A stretch of 55,767 bases of DNA from Planococcus sp. APC 4015. GTDB lineage: Bacteria > Actinomycetota > Actinomycetes > Actinomycetales > Microbacteriaceae. Location of the stretch: NCBI GenBank assembly GCA_030407505.1, contig JASDDH010000024.1:1-55767 (forward strand), given 5' to 3'. Position numbers and translations under genes: made by a program. Shown here piece after piece: positions 18,596 through 26,757 of this stretch; positions within the stretch are counted from its first letter, which is position 1; every line of letters starts with the position of its first letter. The notes beneath the pieces were generated by a model. It was given only the letters and a program-made list of their open reading frames with translations. It was not told the origin of the DNA and made no database searches.

Positions 18596-20002
18596 GTGAC
18601 GAACATGTCGCTCCCCGATCAACCCGCCCCGGACTCCGAGGTCGCCGCCGCGACGATCGGAACGACCGATCAGACCCGCCGGCCCGGCGTGGTCGCCTGG
18701 GCACTGTGGGACTGGGGCTCGGCCGCGTTCAACGCCGTCGTCACGACCTTCGTCTTCTCGACCTACCTCGCGAGCACGCTCTTCGTCGATCCGGAGATCG
18801 TGGCGGCGGCGGGCGGCGACCGCGACGATCCGGCGCTGGTGAAGGCGCTCGCCGACAACGCGTCGTTCATCGGCATCGCGCTCATGGTCGCCGGCATCCT
18901 GATCGCCGCCGTCGCCCCCGTGCTCGGTCAGCGCTCCGACGGCTCGGGCCGGCGCAAGCTCTGGCTCGGCGTGAACACATTCCTGGTCGTGGCGGCGATG
19001 GGCGCGATGTTCTTCGTGCAGGGCTCGCCCTCGTACCTCGTGCTCGGGGCCGTGCTGCTGGCGGTCGGCAACATCTTCTTCGAGTTCGCCGGCGTCAACT
19101 ACAACGCGATGCTCGTGCAGGTGTCGACGAAGCAGAACATGGGCCGCGTCTCGGGCTTCGGCTGGGGAATGGGCTACGTCGGCGGCATCGTGCTGCTGAT
19201 CCTGCTGCTCGTGCTGTTCATCGGCCTGGTCGACAGCCCCGGACCTCTGGGCATCACGACGGACAACGGGCTGAGCATCCGCCTCGCCATCGTGGCCTCG
19301 GCAATCTGGTTCGGTGCGTTCGCCCTGCCCGTGCTGCTGAAGGTGCCCGAGATCCCGGCGCGCGAGCGACAGGTGCGAGTCGGCTTCTTCCGGTCCTATG
19401 CCGTGCTGTGGGGCACGCTGACGAAGCTGTGGCGGGGCAATCGACAGGTGCTGATGTTCCTGCTCGCGAGTGCGGTCTTCCGCGACGGTCTCGCCGGCGT
19501 GTTCACGTTCGGGGCGATCATCGCGCAGCAGGTCTTCGGCTTCTCGTCGACGCTCGTGCTCTACTTCGCCGTCGCGGCGAACGTGGTAGCCGGGATCTTC
19601 ACGATGCTCTCGGGCCGGTTCGACGACCGCTTCGGCCCGAAGGTCGTCATCGTGGTCTCTCTCATCGGCCTCATCGTGGCGGGCAGCGCGGTGCTGTTCA
19701 TCGGATCCGCCCCGATCGGCTTCTGGATCGCCGGGCTCATCCTGTGCGCGTTCGTCGGGCCGATCCAGGCCGCGAGCCGCTCGTTCCTGGCCCGCATCAC
19801 ACCCCCGGGGCGCGAGGGCGAGATCTTCGGCCTGTACGCCACGACGGGGCGCGCGGTCTCGTTCCTCGCTCCGGGCCTGTTCGCCCTGTTCGTGGGCCTG
19901 TCGGGCGACACCCGCCTGGGCATCCTGGGCATCGTGATCGTGCTGCTCGCGGGGCTGCTGCTGATGCTGCCCGTCAAGAGCAAGCAGGCGACGATCGACT
20001 GA
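18596..20002 (+). CDS. MFS transporter, UMF1/Atg22-like
   Basis: 468 aa with about 12 membrane helices. GTG start at 18596 with GAAGGG upstream; an in-frame ATG at 18605 is the alternative. The N-terminus WALWDWGSAAFNAVVTTFVF is the hallmark of the UMF1 (Atg22-like) branch, and FEFAGVNYNAMLVQVST and PIQAASRSFLARITPPGREG are further typical blocks. Fungal Atg22 exports amino acids from vacuoles; bacterial members have no fixed substrate. It converges on the MarR gene with 12 bp between stops. Confidence 0.88.
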   Translation: MTNMSLPDQPAPDSEVAAATIGTTDQTRRPGVVAWALWDWGSAAFNAVVTTFVFSTYLASTLFVDPEIVAAAGGDRDDPALVKALADNASFIGIALMVAGILIAAVAPVLGQRSDGSGRRKLWLGVNTFLVVAAMGAMFFVQGSPSYLVLGAVLLAVGNIFFEFAGVNYNAMLVQVSTKQNMGRVSGFGWGMGYVGGIVLLILLLVLFIGLVDSPGPLGITTDNGLSIRLAIVASAIWFGAFALPVLLKVPEIPARERQVRVGFFRSYAVLWGTLTKLWRGNRQVLMFLLASAVFRDGLAGVFTFGAIIAQQVFGFSSTLVLYFAVAANVVAGIFTMLSGRFDDRFGPKVVIVVSLIGLIVAGSAVLFIGSAPIGFWIAGLILCAFVGPIQAASRSFLARITPPGREGEIFGLYATTGRAVSFLAPGLFALFVGLSGDTRLGILGIVIVLLAGLLLMLPVKSKQATID

Positions 20003-20014
20003 CCCGGCGTCGGG

Positions 20015-20545
20015 TCAGCGGGGCCAGGATGCCGCAAGCTTCGACAGCAGCGCGGCCAACTGTGCCCGCTCGTCGGCCGTGAATCCCGCGAGGGCCGTGG
20101 CGACGGCATCCGTTCGCGCGCCCCGGAACTGCGCGATCACCGCCTTCCCCTGATCGGTGAGCACGATGTCGGTGCGGCGGGCGTCGGCCTCGTTGGCATC
20201 GCGTCTGACGTGGCCTTCGGCGACCGCGGCCTGCACGAGCCGGCTCGCACGCGGCTGATCGACTCCGATGACGTCGGCGATCTCTGAGACCGACAGCGGC
20301 GCGGATGCCGCAGCGAGCGCCTCGAGCAACCGGAAGCGAGCTGCGAACCGACCCATCGGCCCGTGTTCGCCCCGCCCCACCCGATGGGGGTGGTGGTGCT
20401 CACTGTGGCCCGGATGCTGCCGCCACGGCGGACCGAAGCGCCCGTCCCCACCGAACGGTGGTCCGGATGGGCGCGGACCGCGCAACTGCGCGAGGGCGGC
20501 CGCGATCTGCTCGGCGGGATTCTCGGTCACACGTCGAGGATACAT
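20015..20545 (-). CDS. MarR-family regulator with His-rich N-terminal segment
   Basis: About 177 aa from the ATG at 20545; a GTG at 20530 is also possible, and neither has a good ribosome-binding site. The N-terminal ~60 residues are Pro/Gly/His-rich (HPGHSEHHHPHRVGRGEHG). Residues ~70-170 form a winged helix: LRL-type EALAAASAPLSVSEIADVIG, DQPRASRLVQAAVAEGHV, and RTDIVLTDQGKAVI. It diverges from another MarR-like gene at 20643 that also carries a His-rich stretch. The gap between them is an unusual AT-rich palindromic region, probably the shared operator. Metal sensing is a guess from the histidines. Confidence 0.85.
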   Translation of the reverse strand: MYPRRVTENPAEQIAAALAQLRGPRPSGPPFGGDGRFGPPWRQHPGHSEHHHPHRVGRGEHGPMGRFAARFRLLEALAAASAPLSVSEIADVIGVDQPRASRLVQAAVAEGHVRRDANEADARRTDIVLTDQGKAVIAQFRGARTDAVATALAGFTADERAQLAALLSKLAASWPR

Positions 20546-20606
20546 GTGACTTGACATGCATTCAGGATGTATGTCATCCTACATATGCATGCACTTAGAC
20601 ATGTAT
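20540..20606. promoter_or_regulatory. Dense palindromic operator between two MarR-like genes
   Basis: Centre: AGGATG (20564-20569), TATGT, CATCCT (20575-20580), a perfect dyad. It is bracketed by CATGCAT (20555-20561) and ATGCATG (20585-20591), and further out by ATACATGT (20540-20547) and ACATGTAT (20599-20606). The stretch is much richer in A and T than its surroundings. MarR proteins bind such dyads and usually autoregulate. Confidence 0.75.
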
Positions 20607-20642
20607 CACCGGGTCCTCCACGGATCCCCCGAAAGGATCACC

Positions 20643-21308
20643 ATGAACACCTCCGACAACACCGGGACGCCTAAGGGCGTCCCCACCGACCCCCGACCGC
20701 TGGGCTACTGGCTCCGCGTCGTCGACGGCCTGCTCACCTCCGAGTTCGCGACCGCGTTCGAAGGCGAAGGCATCGACCGCCGCGATTGGATGCTGCTGAA
20801 CGCGGTGTCCGGCGAGGCCCTCCACCCGTCCGTCGCGGCGAAGCTCGCTCGACGCAGCAAGCGCCTGCACGCCCTCGCCGAACGAGGCTGGGTCACCGAG
20901 ACCGACGGACAGTGGTCGCTGACCGACGCAGGCCGCGAGGCTCACACACGCCTCGGCTCGCTCGTCGACGGCATCCGCACCCGCGTGTCGGTCGCCGTAT
21001 CGCCGGACGACTTCGCCACCACGATGACCTCGCTCGAGGCGATCGCCCGCGGTCTCGGCTGGGACGAGAACGACCGCGCGCGCCGCGGATCCCGCCCGGG
21101 CCGGCGCTTCGGCCGCGGCTTCGGTCCCGGTCGCGCACACGGTCGTGGCTTCGGCCACGGACGCCCGGGATTCGGAGCGCGCGACGGCGACGAGCGCTGC
21201 CACCCGCACCACGGCCAGCACGGTCGTCACGGCGCCGAGCAGGCGTATGAGCGCGGCTTCGACGCCGGCGTCGCGGCTTCGGCACGGATCGCCGGTCCCC
21301 CGGCATAA
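20643..21308 (+). CDS. MarR-like winged-helix protein with Gly/Arg/His-rich tail
   Basis: 221 aa from the ATG at 20643, with GAAAGGA upstream. Residues ~20-130 form a winged-helix domain (LGYWLRVVDGLLTSEF, LARRSKRLHALAERGWVTET, LTDAGREAHTRLGSLVDGI). The tail is low complexity: repeated GRGFG/GHGRPGFG units followed by CHPHHGQHGRHG, then a short helix AEQAYERGFDAGVAASARIA. The His-rich tail echoes the divergent MarR protein. The two may co-regulate each other, and perhaps the surface-protein locus downstream, although a very strong terminator separates them from it. Confidence 0.8.
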   Translation: MNTSDNTGTPKGVPTDPRPLGYWLRVVDGLLTSEFATAFEGEGIDRRDWMLLNAVSGEALHPSVAAKLARRSKRLHALAERGWVTETDGQWSLTDAGREAHTRLGSLVDGIRTRVSVAVSPDDFATTMTSLEAIARGLGWDENDRARRGSRPGRRFGRGFGPGRAHGRGFGHGRPGFGARDGDERCHPHHGQHGRHGAEQAYERGFDAGVAASARIAGPPA

Positions 21309-21318
21309 AAGCGCTCGT

Positions 21319-21354
21319 CGACACCCCGAGGCCGCCCATAGCCTCGGGGTGTCG
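21319..21354 (+). terminator. Strong intrinsic terminator
   Basis: A perfect 14-bp stem (21319-21332 with 21341-21354) and an 8-base loop, 10 bases after the stop of the MarR-like gene. It ends in GTCGTCTG without a long T-run, as is common in high-GC actinobacteria. Confidence 0.85.
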
Positions 21355-21392
21355 TCTGCCCAGGGCGGCCCCTTCCCCAGAGGACTCTCCCC

Positions 21393-21929
21393 ATGAAGAA
21401 GCTCACCGTAGGCCTCGTCGCGACCGGAACGGGCGTCGTCCTGCTCGCCGCCGGCATCGGCTCGTACGCTCTCTGGAGCGACAGCGCCACCGTCGACGCC
21501 GGACCCGTCGATTCCGGTGTCATGACCATCGCCGCCGTCGACGGCACGTGGACCCCCGACATCACCCTGTGGGTTCCTGGCGACACCACGACGTACACGA
21601 CCGACCTCACCGTCACGCTCGCCGGTGACAACCTCGACTCCCAGCTCGCCATCGACGCCGCCTCGATCACGGGCGACCCCGCCCTGCTCGCCGCTCTCGA
21701 GATCGACCTCACGATCGGAGCGATCACGGGCGGCGGCACGGCTACCCCCACCGGACCGCCCAACACCTTCACCCTCGCCTCGGCGACGCCGACCGTCAGC
21801 ACCGTGCTCACGGTCCCGGTGACGATCACGGTCGACTTCCCCGAGAACTCGGTCACCGACACGACAGCGCAGGATGAGAGCGTCGATCTGTCCGGGATCG
21901 AGTTCACGCTCACGCAGATCGCCCCCTGA
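21393..21929 (+). CDS. SipW-dependent exported protein, TasA/camelysin-like
   Basis: 178 aa. The N-terminus MKKLTVGLVATGTGVVLLAA runs into GIGSYALWSDSATV, the extended signal-peptide motif (G-S-Y/F-A-L-W) of proteins cleaved by SipW-type signal peptidases. The mature part is Thr/Val/Asp-rich and beta-strand-like, resembling TasA and related actinobacterial alternate-signal-peptide proteins. A dedicated SipW-like peptidase is encoded four genes downstream. It probably forms or decorates an extracellular fibre or cell-surface layer. It is bounded by strong hairpins on both sides, so its transcript may be made in excess of the downstream genes. Confidence 0.82.
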   Translation: MKKLTVGLVATGTGVVLLAAGIGSYALWSDSATVDAGPVDSGVMTIAAVDGTWTPDITLWVPGDTTTYTTDLTVTLAGDNLDSQLAIDAASITGDPALLAALEIDLTIGAITGGGTATPTGPPNTFTLASATPTVSTVLTVPVTITVDFPENSVTDTTAQDESVDLSGIEFTLTQIAP

Positions 21930-21960
21930 TCGCTCGCCGATCATGGATTCCGACGCGAGA

Positions 21961-22002
21961 CCCTCTCGTTCCGCGCGGCTGCCCGCACGCGGAACGAGAG
22001 GG
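21961..22002 (+). terminator. Very strong hairpin after the TasA-like gene
   Basis: A perfect 15-bp stem, CCCTCTCGTTCCGCG at 21961-21975 pairing with 21988-22002, with a 12-base loop, 31 bases after the stop. Since the genes downstream have no other obvious promoter, it may be a partial terminator that sets the ratio of the major subunit to the downstream products. Confidence 0.8.
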
Positions 22003-22026
22003 TCCGCGGTCGGCGTCTCGCGCAGG

Positions 22027-22548
22027 ATGCGCACGTGGACCATCCTCACCGCGGCGATCGTGACCCTCGTCGTGAGCGCCGCGCCGGGCTCATTCGCACT
22101 GTGGCAGGAGACCGCCGCCGTCGCGGACCTGACGATCACGACAGGGCGGCTCAACGCGGCGATCGCGTCGGGAACGACCACGCCGACGACACAGACGACC
22201 GCGAACCTCGGCTCGGTGACGGGCATCCTGCCGACGGAGAACCGCGGACTCACGTTCACGGTGCGCAACACCGGCACGGTGGATCTGACGGTCGCCGCGG
22301 CGCTCAGCGCCGCGACGGCCGCCGACTCCGACCTCGCGTTCGGGGTGAATCCCGGCGCCTGCACCACCCCCACGCCAGTCGGCACCGCGCTGTCGACGAC
22401 GCCCGCCGCGGTGGGCTCGGCGGTGGCCCCCGCGACGAACGCGACGTTCTGCCTGCGCGTGACTCTCACGACGACCGCACCGAACTCCCTTCAGAGCTCG
22501 GCGGTCGGCCCGTTCGTCATAGCGCTGACGGCGGCATCCACAGCATGA
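22027..22548 (+). CDS. Second SipW-dependent exported protein
   Basis: 173 aa from the ATG at 22027. An upstream ATG at 21943 would place the strong hairpin inside the gene and add an atypical basic leader, so the shorter form is preferred; neither has a clear ribosome-binding site. The signal segment MRTWTILTAAIVTLVVSAAP leads to GSFALWQETAAV, the same G-S-Y/F-A-L-W signature as the gene at 21393. The mature part has an immunoglobulin-like pattern (LTFTVRNTGTVDLTVAAAL) and two cysteines. It is likely a minor surface or fibre component. Its stop overlaps the next start as ATGA. Confidence 0.78.
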   Translation: MRTWTILTAAIVTLVVSAAPGSFALWQETAAVADLTITTGRLNAAIASGTTTPTTQTTANLGSVTGILPTENRGLTFTVRNTGTVDLTVAAALSAATAADSDLAFGVNPGACTTPTPVGTALSTTPAAVGSAVAPATNATFCLRVTLTTTAPNSLQSSAVGPFVIALTAASTA

Positions 22549-23699
22549 CGGGGCGCTGGGGAGAGTTCTTCGCGGTGATGGGGGTCATCGTACTCGGCAT
22601 CGCCGGAGGGCTGGCGGCGGGCCCGTCCGCCGGTGCGACGTGGACCAAGACGCTGACGGCGTCCGGGACGGTGTCGGCTGGGGCGGTGGCCGTGACGTCG
22701 GCACGCACCAACCTGCTGGCGACCGTGCGCAATCAGTCGTTCCAGACGACGCAGTACGTCACGGCGACCAACACGCAATCCTCGACGACTTTCACCGGCA
22801 CCTCGAACGTGACGATCACCGCGCGACCGTCGGTCGTGTCTCCCGCGCCGGCCCTGTCCACAGTCATGGACGTCACGATCTGGCCAGTGGCCACGTCGGC
22901 GAGCTGCACGGCGGCGGCGACGCCGCCGGCAGGCTCACCGACCGGCGTGTGGTCGACCGGCGTCACGAGCGCGCCGGTCGCACTGACGCGCTCGCAGGTG
23001 GCGGGCTTCTGTGTGCGCGGGTTCCCCACCGGGGCACCGAACGCCTCGAGCACCGTCCCCCAGAACCGGGCAGCGGTGGCATCCGCTCTCGCGACCGCCT
23101 CCGGCATCCAGAGCTTCACCCCGACCTACGTCGCGACGCTGACGCTCGGGTCGTTCACGGCGACCACCAGCGGGAACTCGACGGCCATCGGAACGCAGTA
23201 CATGTTCCCCGTGCAGACGACCTCGACCACCACCTACTCCCAGGTGAGGGCACTGAACAGCACCGCACGCTGCCTCAGCATCACAGGCGGACTCAGTGCC
23301 GCCGTCGGCTCGGCAGTCGCCACCGCTACATGCCAGGGAGCGACGAGCAGCATCGCGAACGGCTATCAGTTCATTCGGATGGTCCCGATAGCGGGGACCA
23401 CCGCGGTCTCGCTGAAAGCCCGGCTGAATCCCGCCACGAACGGGTACTTCCAGGCGACGAGCGACCTTACGAACTCCGCGGTCACCGTCCAGAACCTCGA
23501 CACCGCGAATCTGCTGCAGCAGTGGATCCCGCAGCGCACGAACGGCACAACGAACCCGGCGCAGTATCAGCTCGTCAACGCCTCCTCAGGCCTGTGCCTC
23601 ACGGCACCGGGATCGGCCGGCGTCACCACCCTGACCACCTGCGGCGGCACGACGAGTCAGCGCTTCACCTGGACGGCCGTCGGTGTCACCTTCCCGTAG
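22545..23699 (+). CDS. Exported protein with C-terminal ricin-type lectin repeats
   Basis: 384 aa, translationally coupled to the previous gene. The N-terminal hydrophobic segment VMGVIVLGIAGGLAAGPSAG is followed by ATWTKTLTASGTVSAGAVAV, another W-containing junction like the two SipW substrates. After ~200 Ser/Thr/Val-rich residues with paired cysteines, the C-terminal ~150 residues look like a ricin B-type beta-trefoil. Evidence for this is RCLSITGGLSAAVGSA with TATCQG, QQWIPQ, and the final GLCLTAPGSAGVTTLTTCGG with QRFTWTAV (QxW-like). It may be a carbohydrate-binding tip or adhesin of the surface structure. Confidence 0.75.
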   Translation: MTGRWGEFFAVMGVIVLGIAGGLAAGPSAGATWTKTLTASGTVSAGAVAVTSARTNLLATVRNQSFQTTQYVTATNTQSSTTFTGTSNVTITARPSVVSPAPALSTVMDVTIWPVATSASCTAAATPPAGSPTGVWSTGVTSAPVALTRSQVAGFCVRGFPTGAPNASSTVPQNRAAVASALATASGIQSFTPTYVATLTLGSFTATTSGNSTAIGTQYMFPVQTTSTTTYSQVRALNSTARCLSITGGLSAAVGSAVATATCQGATSSIANGYQFIRMVPIAGTTAVSLKARLNPATNGYFQATSDLTNSAVTVQNLDTANLLQQWIPQRTNGTTNPAQYQLVNASSGLCLTAPGSAGVTTLTTCGGTTSQRFTWTAVGVTFP

Positions 23700-24333
23700 C
23701 GCCGGGATCGCCCTCATCGCTGCGCTCGGCATCGTGCTGACGGCGAGTCCCTCCACCGCATCGGCCGACGTCGTCGTGTCATCCGACGGCACGCTGTACA
23801 CGCACGAGATCTCGGGTCTGCTCGACCGCGGCGTGCTCGTGCCCCTCGAAACCGCGACGGACTCGTTCTCGGTGCGCTCCGAAGCGGGGACGCCCGGATA
23901 CCTCCGGGTGCTCCTGTCCGACGTGACGTCGTCCGACCCGGCACTGCAAGGCGCCCTGAGCGTCGCCGTCGCGACCGCGGACGCGGCGGGTTCGGCGATC
24001 CCGCTCACCTCCGCCGAGCCCTGCGCGCAGCTGCTCACGGCCGTGCCGCTGCGCCCCGGGCAGTCGGTCACCGTGAACACCTCGCTCGCGATGGGCGACC
24101 TGAGCGGACGCGAGGGACAGGGCGCGAGGTTCTCGTTCCTCCTGCAGGTGGTGCTCAGCGACGAGATCCAGGATTCCGACGCCTGCGCCGGGGCATCCGG
24201 CGGTGACTCGGGACGCGGACTCAGCCCGACGGGCGGCACGATCCCGGTGCTCGCCATCGCGGCCGGCGTCGCTGCCGTCGCAACGGGTGCGGCTGCCGTG
24301 GCCGGTGCCCGCAAGCGGCGGGCGGTCCGATGA
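23683..24333 (+). CDS. Surface protein with classical signal peptide and C-terminal anchor
   Basis: 216 aa from the GTG at 23683, which overlaps the end of the lectin-like gene by 17 bp in another frame. Signal peptide AGIALIAALGIVLTASPSTA ends in an ordinary A-S-A site. The C-terminus reads LSPTGGTIPVLAIAAGVAAV then AAVAGARKRRAVR: a sorting-like LSPTG, a hydrophobic helix and a basic tail. It could be a sortase substrate with a divergent motif or simply a membrane-anchored protein. It may anchor the fibre built by the preceding genes. The stop overlaps the peptidase start as ATGA. Confidence 0.75.
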   Translation: MSPSRSAGIALIAALGIVLTASPSTASADVVVSSDGTLYTHEISGLLDRGVLVPLETATDSFSVRSEAGTPGYLRVLLSDVTSSDPALQGALSVAVATADAAGSAIPLTSAEPCAQLLTAVPLRPGQSVTVNTSLAMGDLSGREGQGARFSFLLQVVLSDEIQDSDACAGASGGDSGRGLSPTGGTIPVLAIAAGVAAVATGAAAVAGARKRRAVR

Positions 24334-24899
24334 CCGGCTCGACGGGCGACGCGGGGACGTCGCGCGGCGGCCTCGGCGCGGCGGTCGGCGTCGGGGTGAC
24401 CGCGGCGATCCTGACGATCGTCGCCCTGATTGCGCTCGCGTCCGTCGCGATGCCGGCTCTCACCGGCGCGCAGACGTATTCGATCCTCACCCGTTCGATG
24501 GAGCCCGCCTACCCACCGGGCACGCTCATCATCGTCCGGGACGTGCCGGCGGAAGAGCTGCGCATCGGGGATGTCATCACGTTCCAGCAGGTGAGCGATT
24601 CGGCGGCCGTCGTCACCCACCGCATCATCGGCGTCACGGTCACCACGACCGGCGAGCGCACCTTCGTCACGCGCGGCGACGCGAACGGCGCGGAAGACCC
24701 CGAGCCCATCACCGAACCGCAGATCCGCGGGGTGCTCTGGTACGCCGTGCCGTGGATCGGCTGGATCGCCACCGCCCGGAACCAGGGACCGCTGGGCGTG
24801 CTGATCCCGATCGCAGGAGCGCTGCTCATCGGTGGCGGCGGATACGCCGTCATCTCGTCGCTCGTCGAGCGCATCCGGGCACGCCGCGTCGGGCGCTGA
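24330..24899 (+). CDS. sipW: SipW-type (ER-type) signal peptidase I
   Basis: 189 aa, two membrane helices (~residues 16-45 and ~150-170). Catalytic Ser56 is in SILTRSMEPAYPPG. The general base is a histidine, His97 in VVTHRIIG, instead of the bacterial lysine. FVTRGDANGAEDPEPI supplies the conserved aspartates (Asp117, Asp123). The Ser-His-Asp arrangement is diagnostic of S26B peptidases such as Bacillus SipW, which process TasA-like proteins. It is the last gene of a translationally coupled run and should cleave the G-S-Y/F-A-L-W signal peptides encoded upstream. Confidence 0.92.
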   Translation: MTGSTGDAGTSRGGLGAAVGVGVTAAILTIVALIALASVAMPALTGAQTYSILTRSMEPAYPPGTLIIVRDVPAEELRIGDVITFQQVSDSAAVVTHRIIGVTVTTTGERTFVTRGDANGAEDPEPITEPQIRGVLWYAVPWIGWIATARNQGPLGVLIPIAGALLIGGGGYAVISSLVERIRARRVGR

Positions 24900-25040
24900 C
24901 GGCGTCGGCGCCCGTGGCGACCGCATCCGTGTGGCGCCGTGCCGCTCGACCGCTGCAGCCTCCTGCGAGCGCTGCGTCGCGCCACGGGTGCTCTCGCAGG
25001 AAGGTGCCGCGCCGGGTCGGCGTGACCTTCGGAGTCCGCC

Positions 25041-26000
25041 TCAGCGGCTCAGGATGCGGGCGACCCAGGTGTCGCGCGCGGCGCGCGCTGCCGCCGAGAC
25101 CTGCGCGGTCGGGATCATGTCGAACCCGTGGAATCCACCCGCCCAGACGTGCAGCTCGGCGTCGCCGCCCGCCGCCCAGATGCGCTCGGCGAAGGCGATG
25201 TCCTCATCGCGGAAGACCTCCGGGCTCGCGCAGTCGACGAACGTCGGCGGAAGGCCCGAGAGGTCGGTGGCCCGCGCGGGCGCCGAGTAGATCGACACGT
25301 CGTCGGTGCCCTTGCGGTCACCCAGCAGGGCGGTCCAGCCGACGACATTGGATGCCCGATCCCACACGCCGACACCGTCGATCTGCCGCGTCGACACCGT
25401 CTCGTCGCGGTCGTCGAGCATCGGCGAGATGAGCAGCTGGCCGGCGATCGCAGGACCTCCGCGGTCGCGGGCCAGCAGCACGGCGCCCGCCGCGAGTCCG
25501 CCGCCGGCGCTGCCCCCGACGACGAGGAGGCGGGCAGGGTCGATGCCGAGGTCGTCGGTGTGGTCCGCCGTCCAGACGAGTCCCGCGTAGGTGTCTTCGA
25601 GCGGGTACGGGTCGGGGAACTCGGGGGCGAGGCGATAGGCGACCGAGACGACGACCGCGTCGTGCTGTTCGATCCACCCGGCGACCCGCGCGATGGCGCT
25701 CAGCGGCGATCCGAAGACCATGCCGCCGCCGTGCACGTTGTAGATGCCCGGCCCGGTGCCGGTGCGACCGCGGCGGTGGATGACCGTGACGTGGATGTCA
25801 TCGCCTCGGTGACCGGGGATCGTGACGTCACGCGACTCGAGGTCGAGACCCGGCAGCTGCTGCTCGAGCGGCGGCACGACCATGGCCGCACGCAGGCCCG
25901 GGATCGCGTCGACATCGAATGCCGCTGGCGACATGCCACGGAACATCTCGAGCGCCTCGACGACCTCGGGGTCGAACGGAGGGTGGCTGGGCACGTTCAT
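25041..26000 (-). CDS. Alpha/beta hydrolase, hormone-sensitive-lipase/acetyl-esterase type
   Basis: 319 aa. The oxyanion-hole motif is YNVHGGGMVFGS and the nucleophile elbow VVGGSAGGGLAAG, the two marks of the HSL (GDSAG) esterase family. The catalytic Asp is in FVDCASPEVFRDEDIAFAER and the His in VWAGGFHGFDM. No signal peptide is present, so it is cytoplasmic and likely acts on short-chain esters. The stop-to-start gap to dcd upstream is 12 bp, so the two may share a transcript. Confidence 0.9.
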   Translation of the reverse strand: MNVPSHPPFDPEVVEALEMFRGMSPAAFDVDAIPGLRAAMVVPPLEQQLPGLDLESRDVTIPGHRGDDIHVTVIHRRGRTGTGPGIYNVHGGGMVFGSPLSAIARVAGWIEQHDAVVVSVAYRLAPEFPDPYPLEDTYAGLVWTADHTDDLGIDPARLLVVGGSAGGGLAAGAVLLARDRGGPAIAGQLLISPMLDDRDETVSTRQIDGVGVWDRASNVVGWTALLGDRKGTDDVSIYSAPARATDLSGLPPTFVDCASPEVFRDEDIAFAERIWAAGGDAELHVWAGGFHGFDMIPTAQVSAAARAARDTWVARILSR

Positions 26001-26012
26001 GGTGACTCCTGG

Positions 26013-26624
26013 TCAGCCGCCGAGGGAACCGGCATCCGTCACGCCGACATCGGTCCGGTGGAAGTTCTGGAACGACCGGGATGCCGTCGGCCCCCGCTGC
26101 CCCTGATAGCGGTTGCCGTAGGGACCCGAGCCGTACGGGTTCTCGGTCGGCGACGACAGCCGGAAGAAGCAGAGCTGGCCGATCTTCATGCCCGGCCAGA
26201 GCTTGATCGGCAGCGTCGCGACGTTCGAGAGCTCGAGGGTCACGTGACCCGAGAATCCCGGATCGATGAAGCCGGCTGTCGAGTGCGTGAGCAGGCCGAG
26301 GCGACCGAGCGACGACTTGCCTTCGAGGCGCGCAGCCACGTCGTCGGGGAGTGTGATGAGCTCGTAGGTCGAGCCGAGCACGAACTCGCCGGGGTGCAGG
26401 ATGAACGGCTCATCGGGGGCGGTCTCGATGAGGTGCGTGAGCTCGGGCTGATCCTGGGCCGGATCGATGAACGGATACTTGTGGTTGTCGAACAGGCGGA
26501 AGTACCTGTCCAGCCGCACATCCACGCTCGACGGCTGCACCATGGCCGCGTCGTAGGGCGCCAGTCCGATGCGGCCGGCGTCGAGTTCGAGTTTGATGTC
26601 GCGATCCGAGAGCAGCACAGTCAC
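26013..26624 (-). CDS. dcd: dCTP deaminase
   Basis: 203 aa. The conserved core [20 protein letters not shown] and [20 protein letters not shown] holds the catalytic Arg and Glu of the trimeric Dcd/dUTPase superfamily. [13 protein letters not shown] and the C-terminal [20 protein letters not shown] also match. It deaminates dCTP to dUTP for thymidylate synthesis. Several actinobacterial and mycobacterial homologues are bifunctional and go on to dUMP; the sequence alone does not settle this. It lies upstream of the esterase gene and diverges from tRNA-Gly. Confidence 0.96.
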   Translation of the reverse strand: MTVLLSDRDIKLELDAGRIGLAPYDAAMVQPSSVDVRLDRYFRLFDNHKYPFIDPAQDQPELTHLIETAPDEPFILHPGEFVLGSTYELITLPDDVAARLEGKSSLGRLGLLTHSTAGFIDPGFSGHVTLELSNVATLPIKLWPGMKIGQLCFFRLSSPTENPYGSGPYGNRYQGQRGPTASRSFQNFHRTDVGVTDAGSLGG

Positions 26625-26684
26625 AGCCTAGAGCGAGCGGATGCCGCCCTTTGTTATGCTGACGTTCGACCACCGGGTCACCCC

Positions 26685-26755
26685 GGGGCTGTAGTTCAAT
26701 GGCAGAACTTCTGCTTCCCAAGCAGATAGCGCGGGTTCGATTCCCGTCAGCCCCT
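26685..26755 (+). tRNA. tRNA-Gly (anticodon CCC)
   Basis: 71 nt without encoded CCA. Acceptor stem GGGGCTG pairs with CAGCCCC, D arm GTTC/GAAC, anticodon stem TCTGC/GCAGA with loop TTCCCAA (CCC), and T arm GCGGG-TTCGATT-CCCGT. A TATGCT hexamer at 26655-26660 is a possible -10 box. The last 28 nt of the gene are part of the attachment repeat of the island downstream. Confidence 0.96.
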
Positions 26756-26757
26756 CC
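26728..26757 (+). repeat. Attachment-site repeat, left copy (att, tRNA 3' end)
   Basis: 30 bp covering the T arm and acceptor stem of tRNA-Gly plus two bases. It is identical to 31770-31799 and mismatched immediately outside on both sides. Integration into tRNA 3' ends is the usual habit of tyrosine integrases. Confidence 0.93.

Noticed and set aside
24900..25040. Possible small gene between the signal peptidase and the esterase
   Set aside because: Open frames here are Arg/Ala-rich without start signals; the 141 bp appear to be plain intergenic sequence.
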